From Chromera velia (lineage: Eukaryota > Sar > Chromeraceae): a DNA stretch of 10,000 bases. Below, in pieces: positions 1 to 7,288 of the stretch (its first letter is position 1; the number at the start of each line of letters is the position of its first letter). Made by a program: the position numbers and the translations under genes. Below the pieces are notes generated by a model. The model was not told the origin of the DNA. It was given only the letters and a program-made list of their open reading frames with translations, and made no database searches. The DNA lies in NCBI GenBank assembly GCA_018398765.1, contig JAHBMJ010001890.1, forward strand, positions 5,041 to 15,040, given 5' to 3'.

Positions 1-225
1 GGTGGGGGGGGGGGAGTTTTGAATGGGGAGGTAGAGTCTGTTTGCAAGCACTGCCCCCTTGACATGTATGGACGGGGTAAATTAAATAATATTGTTCACA
101 AGTTGATAGAATATAAAGGGACAGAAATGGAAAGAGGACGCATGGATAGGCTTTTAGAGGACATAAGAGACGCACGCTCTGAGTCAGACTTGATCATATG
201 GGTACAACAGATGGCAAAACAATAA
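1..225 (+). CDS. Unrecognised open frame, 3' part only (runs off left edge)
   Basis: This frame is open from the first base and stops at TAA 223-225, giving about 74 codons. Its start is off the window, and the internal TTG at 19 is not a convincing start. The product is charged and soluble-looking. It has a CxxC pair (CKHC) near residue 15 of the visible part, and its C-terminal half, rich in Glu, Asp and Arg, looks helical. I see no signal peptide or membrane segment, and I do not recognise a family. It could be the last exon of a host gene, an exon ending at a donor such as GG|GTAAAT near 77 or GG|GTACAA near 201, or the end of a mobile-element ORF. The G run at 5-14 right at the window edge makes the upstream frame unreliable. 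Confidence 0.3.
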   Translation, partial: GGGGGVLNGEVESVCKHCPLDMYGRGKLNNIVHKLIEYKGTEMERGRMDRLLEDIRDARSESDLIIWVQQMAKQ

Positions 226-480
226 TTAAGACGGGCGGTGTGCGAGAACGAAAAGAAAGTAAGAGAGATTTTTACATTCCTTCTCGAGAAACACCCTATT
301 GCCGGCGTACGGGCAATTTCAGCTTGCCTTTGTAAATGGTAAAGTCTTAATCCGATTGCCTCCAGATGGTTGTTTCCTGTTTTTCTCCATTTGAGTGTAT
401 GGGGCGGGTTCAGAGCTAGAATGTAACAGAGAGAGAAACGTGAAACGCGTGGGGGCCAGGGGACGTGCTCAAGCTTGTGC

Positions 481-498
481 GGGAGCGGGGGGGCGGGG
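481..498 (+). other. G-quadruplex-type motif
   Basis: Four G runs of three or more are separated by loops of one to three bases (GGG, AGC, seven Gs, C, GGGG), so the G3+N1-7 pattern is met on the plus strand. Two further runs at 451-455 and 459-462 lie just upstream. Folding and function are not shown by the sequence alone. Confidence 0.45.
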
Positions 499-532
499 CG
501 CTCATATCCGCACGGCATGGATACAGCTTTTT

Positions 533-607
533 TGGTGGGTTCTCTGTTTTTCTCTTTTTCATCTTCTTTTCATCTCTTCTCTTTTCTTTCTCTTTCTTTC
601 TCCTGTC
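533..607. repeat. Long C/T-rich tract (A/G on minus strand)
   Basis: This is low-complexity sequence of TTTCTC/TTCTTT type, nearly pure pyrimidine from about 549. It ends in CTGTCTAG at 603-610, which resembles a polypyrimidine tract plus 3' splice site. No convincing coding sequence follows, so I do not call an intron. Read on the minus strand it gives a Lys/Arg/Glu-rich spurious frame. Confidence 0.5.
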
Positions 608-1208
608 TAGTTTTTTGTTCATAATTTTACTGCCTTGAAAATAGATTGTGCCCTACGAAGTTGACCTCTGGTCTTACTGAAGGACAGGAAAGACTGATAG
701 GACTACTGTAGGTACCGTACTGCAGTCAGTTTAGTCAGCACCAGGGAAGCGAAGTCACTGTGCCTGCGTCTCGTCTGATTCTTGTTTGATCTTGTGTGTA
801 TTCTTTCTTCGCTGCTGACTATCCACTGTGCTCAGCAGCCGAGCCCTTCTTCAGGAGTTGGTATCTAGGGAAGTGTTCCGTAGGGTTCCTACCCTGTAGA
901 CTGCACTCCTTACCATTTCTTAGTCTGACATGGACGTGTTCTTTTGCTTCTCTTTTTCGGTCTCCCTTTCTGGCTTTGTCTTCCCTCTCGGTCGTTTCCC
1001 CTGCCACTGCAAGTCTATTCCGATGCAAGTGGTTTTTAACCCTGGTTGCTTGAGGGTGGAGCTACCCTCTGTTTCTACTTCCATTTCCGCCCTAGCTAGG
1101 CTTTGATCCATGCAAATACCCTAGTGGGGCCTAGGTCGAGGGATCAAATCTATGCAGGAAATACTAGGTTGGCCAGAGCCTATATGGCTCACCGGCTTTA
1201 ACCTTATA

Positions 1209-1232
1209 CATCATCATCATCATCATCATCAT
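1209..1232 (-). repeat. (CAT)8 microsatellite, probable 3' tail of the LINE
   Basis: There are eight perfect CAT units on plus, so (ATG)8 on the sense strand of the LINE. The run lies about 50 bases downstream of an AATAAA in the LINE sense direction. Many LINEs end in short tandem repeats rather than poly(A), so this is the likely tail. A matching (CAT)5 run sits at the other end of the LINE at 9498-9512. Confidence 0.65.
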
Positions 1233-1566
1233 TATTAATCGGTCTATAGGCCATCATACAATGTATAAGTCTAAGACAATGCTTTATTGCCCCTTTGCCA
1301 GACCTGCATCATACAACAGGAGGGGGCTTCATTCTCGCAACTCTAAACACCTTGCATCTAAAAGATGTTTTCTCAATCGCTGATGTCGTTTTCCTTCTGT
1401 GGGAGGAGTGCGACGACTCTAACAGAGACTCTCAGGCAGTAGAGGCAGACAGGAAGACCGGTGGAAAGGGGGGACGGGAGATGTACTTGGGAGATGGAAA
1501 AATAATATTCAAAAGATGAGATGGGCAGAGGGGTAAGTAATCATCACATGCATCGAATTGCAGGCC
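1233..1566 (-). other. Probable LINE 3' untranslated region
   Basis: In LINE sense this follows the TAA at 1569-1567 and runs to the (ATG)8 tail, about 330 bases. It holds AATAAA at 1288-1283 (plus-strand TTTATT), about 50 bases before the tail. A plus-strand frame at 1295-1519 has no recognisable product and is taken as chance. The assignment depends on the LINE being one element split by the chromovirus. Confidence 0.5.
1283..1288 (-). promoter_or_regulatory. AATAAA polyadenylation signal of the LINE
   Basis: The plus strand reads TTTATT here, so AATAAA is on the LINE sense strand, about 50 bases before the microsatellite tail. Position and strand fit; it is a short motif. Confidence 0.4.
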
Positions 1567-1609
1567 TTACGATGGAGGGTGCAGACAGATGTTTCGTAAG
1601 AGTTGCAGG
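1567..1609 (-). pseudogene. Last codons of the LINE ORF, cut off by the chromovirus
   Basis: Reading the LINE frame from its break at 7584 across to this side, one copy of the duplicated target removed, gives about a dozen more codons and then TAA at 1569-1567. The frame continues without a shift, which supports one LINE ORF split by the LTR element. Too short to recognise alone; the call rests on the junction. Confidence 0.55.
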
Positions 1610-1614
1610 GCCGG
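1610..1614. repeat. Target site duplication, left copy
   Basis: GCCGG directly abuts the TG end of the left LTR. The right flank has CCCGG at 7584-7588. Four of five bases agree; equally it can be read as a perfect 4-bp CCGG duplication if one extra C belongs to the LTR. Ty3/gypsy integrases usually make 4-6 bp duplications. Confidence 0.6.
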
Positions 1615-1909
1615 TGTAAGCTGAATACGGGGCTAGAACTCTCAATGCTAACGATGTGCATTCAAAGTTCATAGACTATAAGAGTTTGACCTAGAGAGGT
1701 GCGTACATTGTTCCTTCGATCAAGCCAGTCCAACGATTGTTAGCGATCGTTAGCTAATTCGAATGCATGCAGATCGATGTCACTTTATTCAGTCCTGTAC
1801 CAAGCCATACTTATTGAAGTCTGCGCGCGCATCGCCGTGGCACCACCGGCCTCGCGGCTCCGCCACTCCGCGGGCCCGTCGCGTACTCGCCGCTCGTAGC
1901 CGGCCTACA
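1615..1909 (-). repeat. 3' LTR of the chromovirus
   Basis: Direct repeat of 7289-7583, both 295 bp with no indels, starting TGTAAG and ending CTACA on plus (canonical TG...CA). By eye 16 positions differ, all transitions. The sense-strand 5' part is very GC- and CpG-rich. AATAAA lies at 1789-1784 on the sense strand, the likely poly(A) signal. A 10-bp tandem (CGATTGTTAG/CGATCGTTAG) sits at 1734-1753. Confidence 0.95.
1784..1789 (-). promoter_or_regulatory. AATAAA poly(A) signal in 3' LTR
   Basis: Plus-strand TTTATT gives AATAAA on the element sense strand in mid-LTR. It is conserved in the 5' LTR at 7463-7458. This is the plausible end signal for the genomic transcript, marking a nearby R/U5 border. 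Confidence 0.5.
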
Positions 1910-1923
1910 CCTGCCCGCTGCTT
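1904..1923. repeat. 20-bp direct repeat at the 3' LTR/PPT border, copy 1
   Basis: CCTACACCTGCCCGCTGCTT spans the inner edge of the 3' LTR and the adjoining candidate polypurine tract. Copy 2 is at 2232-2251 with one mismatch (C/T). On the sense strand it reads purine-rich sequence followed by the LTR start TGTAGG. Confidence 0.7.
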
Positions 1924-2126
1924 CGAAACCGACGTCCACGCTCGGTTCCAGTGCCTGCACATATCTATAACTAATCGATCTCATGGCATTGATTAATAAC
2001 ATGCACCCGCACACTTCATCAAACCATAAATAAACGAAGCAAGTCGGAATGCAGAGTCCGACACCCACACTGCCACCCTGCATCTATGCATGATGCAAGA
2101 TAGATTTGCTTTCTTCCTCAAATCAC
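1924..2126 (-). other. Non-coding 3' interior of the chromovirus
   Basis: Between the end of the integrase/chromodomain frame and the 3' LTR I see no coding signal. Plus-strand open frames crossing this area (1763-1996, 2090-2287) have no recognisable product. This stretch lies inside the interval bounded by the two 20-bp repeats, so it may be a later addition to the family's 3' end. Confidence 0.5.
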
Positions 2127-2231
2127 TTACCAGGGAATTTCATCTTCCCAAAACTCACACATACGCATTCCACTCCACAAACCTCTTAGTTCTGCCCATA
2201 CTGATTTCACCTCTCTACTTCTTAATTGCCA

Positions 2232-2251
2232 CCTACACCTGCCCGTTGCTT
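2232..2251. repeat. 20-bp direct repeat, copy 2, inside the pol tail
   Basis: CCTACACCTGCCCGTTGCTT matches 1904-1923 at 19 of 20 bases. On the sense strand it follows a strong A/G tract (about 2252-2287) and ends in TGTAGG, the same hexamer that starts the LTR. That makes it look like a duplicated or former PPT/LTR junction. Confidence 0.7.
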
Positions 2252-2285
2252 GCTTCTCTTTCTCCTGCTGTCTCTTCTTTTCTTT

Positions 2286-2429
2286 GAAGGTATGCAATGC
2301 CCCCTTTGCATGTGTCAGGTTGACAGCAGGCTCCCATGATGCATTCTCTTTACTTTCTCCTTCCCACCATACCAGGTAGTGCGCCTGTTTGTCTATCTTT
2401 CTGTGGTCAAGAATTTCTTTTACTTCATA
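2286..2429 (-). other. Chromodomain at the integrase C-terminus
   Basis: About 48 residues match the chromodomain pattern: start YEVKEILDHR, middle YLVWWEG, end ASWEPAVNL plus a short helix. The three aromatic positions expected to bind methyl-lysine (Tyr, Trp, Trp) are present. In this family it reads histone marks and steers integration to heterochromatin; that role is inferred here. It is better preserved than the catalytic core upstream. Confidence 0.93.
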
Positions 2430-3598
2430 CTCAATCTCTTCTGATATAGGCAACCGAACAGCAGGCAGAGGATCATCCTTCCTTCTCTCATACTTCTTCA
2501 GGTATGATACATTAATCACATTGTGACCCTTCATTCCTGCAGGGAATATGAGCTCATACGCGTTGCTCCCCACCTTTCTTTCTAGCTTGAATGGTCCATA
2601 AAATACAAGCTCAAGCTTCCCGCTTGGCTTTCTGCTTCCCTTAAAATATGCATTGCATACAAGCAAAAAATCCCCTGGAGCAAATGAAACCTCTTGTCTG
2701 TGTGGATCTACTTGTCGAGCTGCTCGTTCTCTTGCTTGCTCAAGTCTCTCCTTTGCTCTCATGATTTCTGCCTCTCTGCGATCTGCAAAGTCTGCTGCTG
2801 GCGGATAGAATGACTTAGAACGCACAGAGACAGAAAGCAGGCGAATCGGGTCACGTCCGTATAGAAAGCGAAAAGGAGATATGCCTGTGGCTGGATGTAC
2901 CGAATCACGATACGCAAACTGACAAGAACATAACCACTTCGGCCAGTCCGTTTGATGCTCGTTCACGAAACAACGCAACATCTGTTCGATGGTCTGGTTG
3001 TCTCTTTTTGTTTGTCCATCTGACTGTGGGTGTCCCCTTGTGCTCATATTCAATTTTATGCCCCACAGCCAAGCGAGTTCCTTCCAGAATGCAGAGAAAA
3101 AACGAGGATCACGGTCACTGACCACTGATTAGGGCATCCCGTGCTCGCAGACAATCCTCTCAAAGACCATCTCGGCTGTCCCTTCTGCTATAATCTCTTG
3201 TGAGACTACAGCAAAGAAAGGAGTTTTGGAGAGGCGATCAACCACAGAGAGGATTCCATCAACCTCTTCTCCTTTAAACACCACCCTCGGGAGTCCAAAT
3301 ACAAAATCAAGAGAAATAGACTGAAAAGAAAATTCAGGAATAGACAGAGGTTGGAGCAATCCATACTGCTTCTCAGTCGGCCTCTTTGCTCTTTGATAGG
3401 CATCACACTTTCTGACGTACTGAACAACCGATATATACATATATGGCCAATAGAAACTCCCTGCCAGTTTTAAATATGTTTTCTCTGCCCCCAAATCCCC
3501 CCCTGCAGCCGTATCATGATGTTTATAAATAAGGTTTCTTTGTAGTCTCTCTGTCGGGATGGCCAGTCTGTCATTGAAATAGAGCAGTCTGTCTTCTA

Positions 3599-4321
3599 TC
3601 TGAAACTTCGAAGAATCAGCCGCAAATGTCGAGGACCAGGCACTTCTTTCTCAGGGTCTTTGTCAGGGTCTTCAATTTGGCACCTTGCTTCAAGCACTTC
3701 CTTCACCTCCATCTAGAATTTCTCTTCTTCATATCCTTTCCTTATCCTTTCCAGTAATTCCTCATCCAGCTGCACTCTTGATTCCATTTGCAACAATTGA
3801 TACACTTCTTTTCTTTCTTTATCTTTTTCTTCTTTCTCAGCGTTCACCCCAGGGCACCTGCTCAGCGCATCTGCCACACGATTCCGAGTACCGGGCACGT
3901 ACCTTGGAGTGATGCCGATCTCGTCGAACATGCTGACAAATCTGCGCATACGTGGAGACATTAAGGTGCGGTCAGCGGACACATTCACATATTTAAGAGA
4001 CTCATGATCTGATCACACCTTAGTTGTGTGACTAACGTACGGCCTCCATGATTTGACCGCAAACACGCAGGAAAGAAATTCTTTATCTCTGATCGGATAC
4101 TTGAGCTCTGCTTGTGTCATTCTACGTGATGCAAATGCACACGGACGGAGCCAGCCGATCTCAGGATCTTCCTGCATGAGCGCGGCAGCGAGCGTTTCTG
4201 TCGATTCGTACGCATCCACAAAAATTTCGAAGGGGCGCGCAGGGTCAGGAATGTAGAGTTCGACAGTATTCTTCACTGCTCGCTTTACTGCTTCAAAGCT
4301 TTCTTCCTCTTTCTTCCCCCC
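3599..4321 (-). pseudogene. RNase H domain and linker of pol, broken
   Basis: RNase H removes the RNA strand during reverse transcription. The frame is entered near a G6 run (plus C6, 4316-4321), one base out of register with the RT. All four acidic positions expected in Ty3-type RNase H remain: Asp in FEIFVDAY, Glu in RDKEFLSCVFAVKSW, Asp in SDHESLKY and Asp in RVADALSR. The usual DAS is DAY. TGA at 4015-4013 cuts the domain just before SDHESLKY, and TAG at 3715-3713 follows the Lys/Glu-rich linker. The frame runs on to a stop at 3598, but integrase continues in the other frame from 3650, so a third shift lies between 3598 and 3650. The domain is not translatable in one piece. Confidence 0.93.
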
Positions 4322-5552
4322 ACTCAAACGATTTGTTTCCCTTCAGCAATGCATACAAAGAGCCTGCTTTCTCACTGAAGCGAGGGACAAACCGTCTCAC
4401 CCAATTTGTAAACCCCAAAAATGAAAGCACTTCATTTCTGTTCTTAGGAGTAGGCCACTTACTGACTTGCTCTGTCTTGCTCTGCTCGGGCTGCACTCCG
4501 GTCCTGGAGATCTTCAGCCCGAGAAATGTCACCTCAGTCTGCATGAAATGGCATTTCAACAATTTTGCATACAATTTATTTTCACTCAACAAACGTAAAA
4601 CAATTCTGATGTGTCTCTTGTGCTCTTCTCTTGTACGTGAATAAATCAGAATGTCATCTAGAAAAACCGAAACAAAACGGTCAAGATAAGAGTGAAGAGC
4701 AAATTGAATCAACCTTATCGCTGCAGGAGGCGCGTTTATCAACCCAAAAGAAACAACCAGCCACTCAAAAGAACCATAGCGTGTAGTGAAAGCTGTCTTT
4801 GGGATATCTTTTTCTCTGACCCTCATTTGGTGATAATACTGCCTGAGGTCCAGTGTCGTGAAGAACTAGGCCCCATGCAATCGATCAATCAACTCTTGCG
4901 GGTGAGGGAGAGAATGCTTGTCTTTGACAGTAATGCGATTCAAGCCAGTGTAGTCACAACACATTCTCATCGAGCCATCTTTCTTTTGTACAAAAAGAAC
5001 AGGCGCAGCATAAGGAGAAGCAGATGGTCGGATGAATCCTTGTTCAAGGTATGTATCTATCTGTCTCCTCAGCTCATCTGTCTCTCCCACTGACAGCTGA
5101 TAAGGCGAACGGGCAGGAAGTGAATGACCGGGCTCAAGTGTGATTTTGAAATTCAAATGAGGTCCTCTTGACGGTAGCAGATAAGAGAGACGATCGGGAA
5201 AAAGAGACGCATGATCTGCTATAATTCCTTTCACATTCTGAGGAACATCCGTAGCTGATCGAGAGAGAAAAGCACGCACGTCCGACAAATCAGGGGCCGA
5301 CCGGGTAGGATGATCAGACGGAAGAGAAGAAAGAAAGTCAGAAGAGAGAAAATCAGAACCCACGTTCCCTCCATCATTTATTCTCCCCTTTCGTTTTCCC
5401 TCACTCACTTCAGTTGCATGCACGAAGCACTCCAGTTCCTCCTTTCCTGCAGGCCAGTGTGCCGTCTCCATTCTCATGATATGGCAGAATTGCTCGTTTG
5501 GCCTGCACAGAAGAAAGAACAGGAGGGCAAGGTCGGTTTTCTTCACATGCAC
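4316..5552 (-). pseudogene. Reverse transcriptase domain of pol, broken
   Basis: This domain copies the element RNA into cDNA. A linker of about 110 residues leads into the palm and fingers: RSPYQLSVGETDELRRQ, then SPYAAPVLFVQKKDGSMRMC and DYTGLNRITVKDKHSLPHP. TAG at 4868-4866 interrupts just before motif A (TTLDLRQYYHQ). After it the same frame continues with KTAFTTRYGSFEW, motif B (SFGLINAPPAA, degenerate from the usual PFGLTNAP), motif C (FLDDILIYS, catalytic Asp pair kept) and the primer-grip and connection region (TFLGLKISRTG, FLGFTNWVRRFVPRFS). The frame is left at the G6 run 4321-4316. It is entered from the protease frame at a G7 run (5558-5552). Family identity is certain; activity is ruled out by the stop unless it is suppressed. 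Confidence 0.96.
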
Positions 5553-5558
5553 CCCCCC
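5552..5558 (-). other. G7 run at the protease/RT frame change
   Basis: Plus-strand C7 gives G7 in sense. Protease remains are read in one frame up to here and the pol linker (VHVKKTDLALL) in another from here on; one extra base in the run explains it. It may be a real indel, a slippage site or a base-calling error in a homopolymer. Confidence 0.7.
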
Positions 5559-5796
5559 GAATAATTACTTCCTGGCCGTTAAAGAAGAAACGAAGAGAAC
5601 GAGACCAATGACCAAGTTTTGGTTGGTGGACGTCACTCCATTTTCTTCCCAAGATGACATCATAGTCGTCCAGGTCAACCAGCAATGCACCGACTGTCTC
5701 TCGATACCCTTGAATACGAAGGGGAACAGAAGGTGCATACTGACTGACCTCTCGTCCTCTGGGCTCCTTCACGGCCACCCTACATCTCTGAGTCAT
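5553..5796 (-). pseudogene. C-terminal part of the retropepsin protease, active site missing
   Basis: An aspartic protease would cut Gag and Pol. Only its second half is visible: VPLRIQGY, then DLDDYDVILGRKW (the usual YDVILGMDW hallmark), HWSRSLRFFFNG and EVIIRG. The frame overlaps the last 17 bases of gag and sits +1 to it. The D[ST]GA triad, normally some 50-60 residues before YDVILG, is absent from this frame, from the gag C-terminus and from the third frame near 5797-5900. This looks like an internal deletion of the protease N-terminal half. The gag/pol +1 arrangement resembles Ty3, but with the triad gone it cannot be tested here. Confidence 0.8.
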
Positions 5797-7168
5797 CGGG
5801 GTCCCAAACCGTCAGGTCGGGTTCGACCACGGTCTCGTCATTCTCGTTTTGGCCTCTGATCGTCCTCACCCCAGCTACCCGTCTCGATCCAGCCTTGTGC
5901 GCTGGTTGATGTCCACTCGGCTGAGGTTGAGGCGACCCGCCAAAAGAGGGAGACCATGCACGTCTTCTGTCACCGAAGCCAAAGCCTCTTCCAGGTGATA
6001 TGGGTGAACTTGGACTGTCACCTCTCTGTTCAGACCTCCCTCTCCCCCCTGTAGGTTGAGTGACTTGATTGATGGGATATGGGAAGGGAAGGGATGGGTA
6101 AGGAGGAGGTGGCCAGGGGTACCCAGGCGTCGCCCCAAAACCCAGGACAAAAGGGGCAAATCCTGGAGATACCCTGGGTGGCCACGGAGATCTGGATTGA
6201 GACGTCGTTTGAATGGTCCGCATGTATGGAGGAAGTTGAGGTCCATTCCTACACGCGGCCATCATGTGGGTGTTCTCCCCACATAGAAGACACCGATTCA
6301 GTCTCCCCCTGCTCTCCCACACCGTTTGTGGAATCAATGGGTGTCGGGGTGGAAGTCTTCTTGAAGGTCGCACCCCAACGCCACACAATTCCATGGGAGC
6401 CGGTCCTGTGGGATTAATCACCGGACTTGGATCAGACGGGGGCCCTCGCGACCAACGGCTTCGAGAGCGCGAACTGGGATGGTTGAGCCAGATTTCGCTG
6501 TCCAACGCCTTCTCCATTGCTTCGTTCAATGTTGCTGGCTCCATCCTGTTAGTCTCATACATAATCCCGGGCGGCAAACCCTCAATTATATAGTCCTCTA
6601 CGAGATCCTCCTCACTCGCATTTATGATCTTCAATGCGAGAAGGGAGAATTCCTTATTGTAGTCATCGACCATCCCTGTGCACCTGAGGGACAACACCTG
6701 CTTTCTCACCTTCCTCCTCTCATGTTTCTGCTTATACCTGCGTCGCAGCACTTCACGCAACGCAGGCCAGTCTGCAAACCCCATACCTCTCTTCACACGT
6801 AAATCGAACCAGTCCCTCAGCTCCTTGCACAGGAAGGACTTCGCGAGGCTAAGCTGACGATGAGAAGCAACATTCGCATTGGTAAAGTAGTCGTTAGTAT
6901 CCGTAATAAACCTCTCCACTGTGTCGCGGCGTCCAATGAACTCGTCCGGCTGCTTCAGTGCAATCCGGGGAAGCTGCTCTCGTAGATCAGGGCCCTGAGA
7001 GGGCACGACAAGCTGCTATGTACCCTCCTCACTCATTGGCAGCACCTGAGGAGGCAACTGTGGAGGTAGAGCTGCAACCCTCGCCACCAGCCCCTCCATG
7101 GTCTACCGCATCATCTCTTGAGTCTGCTACAGGCTGGTGACAGACTGTTCAAGGTTGTACAGTGCCAT
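5780..7168 (-). pseudogene. Gag: capsid region plus CCHC zinc knuckle, three nonsense codons
   Basis: Gag forms the particle and packages RNA. From the ATG at 7168 to TAG at 5782-5780 the frame is 462 codons but holds TAG at 7129-7127, 7105-7103 and 7018-7016. The open part starts at 7015; the GTG at 7006 is not a likely natural start. Before the stops is a helical, coiled-coil-like stretch (MALYNLEQSVTSL; TMEGLVARVAAL). A Retrotrans_gag-type capsid region follows (DEFIGRRDTVERFI, KELRDWFDLRVKRG, WPALREVLRRRY, to about 6580). The CX2CX4HX4C knuckle CLLCGENTHMMAAC is at 6292-6251. The C-terminus is rich in Pro, Gly, Ser and Arg (PWPPPPYPSLPFPYP). All three stops fit a CAG-to-TAG change. It overlaps the protease remains by 17 bases. 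Confidence 0.92.
6251..6292 (-). other. CCHC zinc knuckle of Gag
   Basis: CLLCGENTHMMAAC keeps all four ligands with exact CX2CX4HX4C spacing, the nucleocapsid RNA-binding motif of retroelements. Arg-rich flanks (ESRGRLNR before it) fit RNA binding. Confidence 0.92.
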
Positions 7169-7288
7169 TCCCACCTGCTCGTTTGTCAATGGAGCCAAGA
7201 CTGGAGGTGGTTCTATAACAGCAACAGAATTCAGACTGAATATAAACGAATCAAAAGCCTGTTCAAAACTTAGCTCTGGTAACCAGAT
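7169..7288 (-). other. Leader between 5' LTR and gag
   Basis: In sense order this holds the primer site and then about 100 bases up to the ATG at 7168. The gag frame is open through the whole leader back to the primer site without an ATG, so the ancestral gag may have started further upstream or the openness may be chance. Confidence 0.6.
7273..7285 (-). promoter_or_regulatory. Candidate tRNA primer binding site
   Basis: Three bases inside the 5' LTR the sense strand reads TGGTTACCAGAGC, beginning TGG as expected for pairing with a tRNA CCA end. It resembles the Met-tRNA sites of many gypsy elements (TGGTATCAGAGC) but differs in the middle, so the tRNA is not assigned. CTGGTTACCAG is also nearly palindromic and could form a hairpin. 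Confidence 0.55.

Larger units (their letters stand above)
226..1208. other. Region with no recognisable gene
   Basis: About 1 kb lies between the left-edge open frame and the LINE tail. Short open frames on both strands (for example 396-610 plus, 820-1111 minus) overlap each other, follow the purine/pyrimidine skew and match nothing I know. The visible structure is a G-rich tract at 481-498, a C/T-rich tract at about 533-607, and a perfect 5-bp-arm inverted repeat (GAGCC/GGCTC around TATAT) at 1176-1190, 18 bases before the (CAT)8 run. The part near 1100-1208 could be the 3' end of another unrecognised element or the LINE target site. Confidence 0.5.
2127..3650 (-). pseudogene. Integrase with GPF module and chromodomain (pol C-terminus), broken
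   Basis: This part inserts the cDNA and, through the chromodomain, would direct insertion to marked histones. The frame opens after TGA at 3653-3651 and is cut by TAA at 3131-3129, just after HGMP. The N-terminal zinc region keeps the HH pair and first Cys, but GGH is GGD (3497-3495) and the second Cys is Tyr (3398-3396). The core shows Asp in SLDFVFGLP and Asp in VSDRDPRF. The catalytic Glu 35 residues later is Lys (GQTKRDN, 3008-3006), so catalysis should be lost. A GPF module follows (YGPFKLERKVGSNAYEL, about 2600). The chromodomain is at 2429-2286, with YEVKEILD, YLVWWEG and SWEPAVNL carrying the aromatic-cage positions. A Lys/Glu/Gln-rich tail ends at 2127. Identity is very sure. Confidence 0.95.

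Noticed and set aside
603-610. Splice acceptor at the end of the 533-607 pyrimidine tract
   Set aside because: The sequence after it has no coding character in any frame I checked.
96-622. Several open frames on both strands (96-518 minus, 395-610 plus, 416-622 minus)
   Set aside because: They overlap the left-edge frame, the G-rich tract and the pyrimidine tract; composition follows low complexity, not protein sequence.
820-1111. Overlapping Lys/Glu/Arg-rich frames on the minus strand and a Ser/Phe/Leu-rich frame on plus
   Set aside because: They mirror each other over skewed sequence, lie in competing frames and show no family motif.
1763-2287. Open frames in and beside the 3' LTR on both strands
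   Set aside because: They lie in LTR or non-coding interior sequence, and their continuation is explained by the GC-rich LTR end.
5780-5796. Programmed +1 frameshift between gag and pol
   Set aside because: The offset fits, but the protease active site is missing at the same point, so the join is not ancestral and no slip site can be argued.
4053-6802. Plus-strand frames of 67-133 residues across gag-pol
   Set aside because: They are antisense to recognisable gag, RT and RNase H sequence and match nothing.
3129-7129. Reassigned stop codons instead of nonsense mutations
   Set aside because: TAG, TAA and TGA all occur in frame together with frame changes and lost catalytic residues, so decay explains more; it is kept only as an alternative for the gag TAGs.
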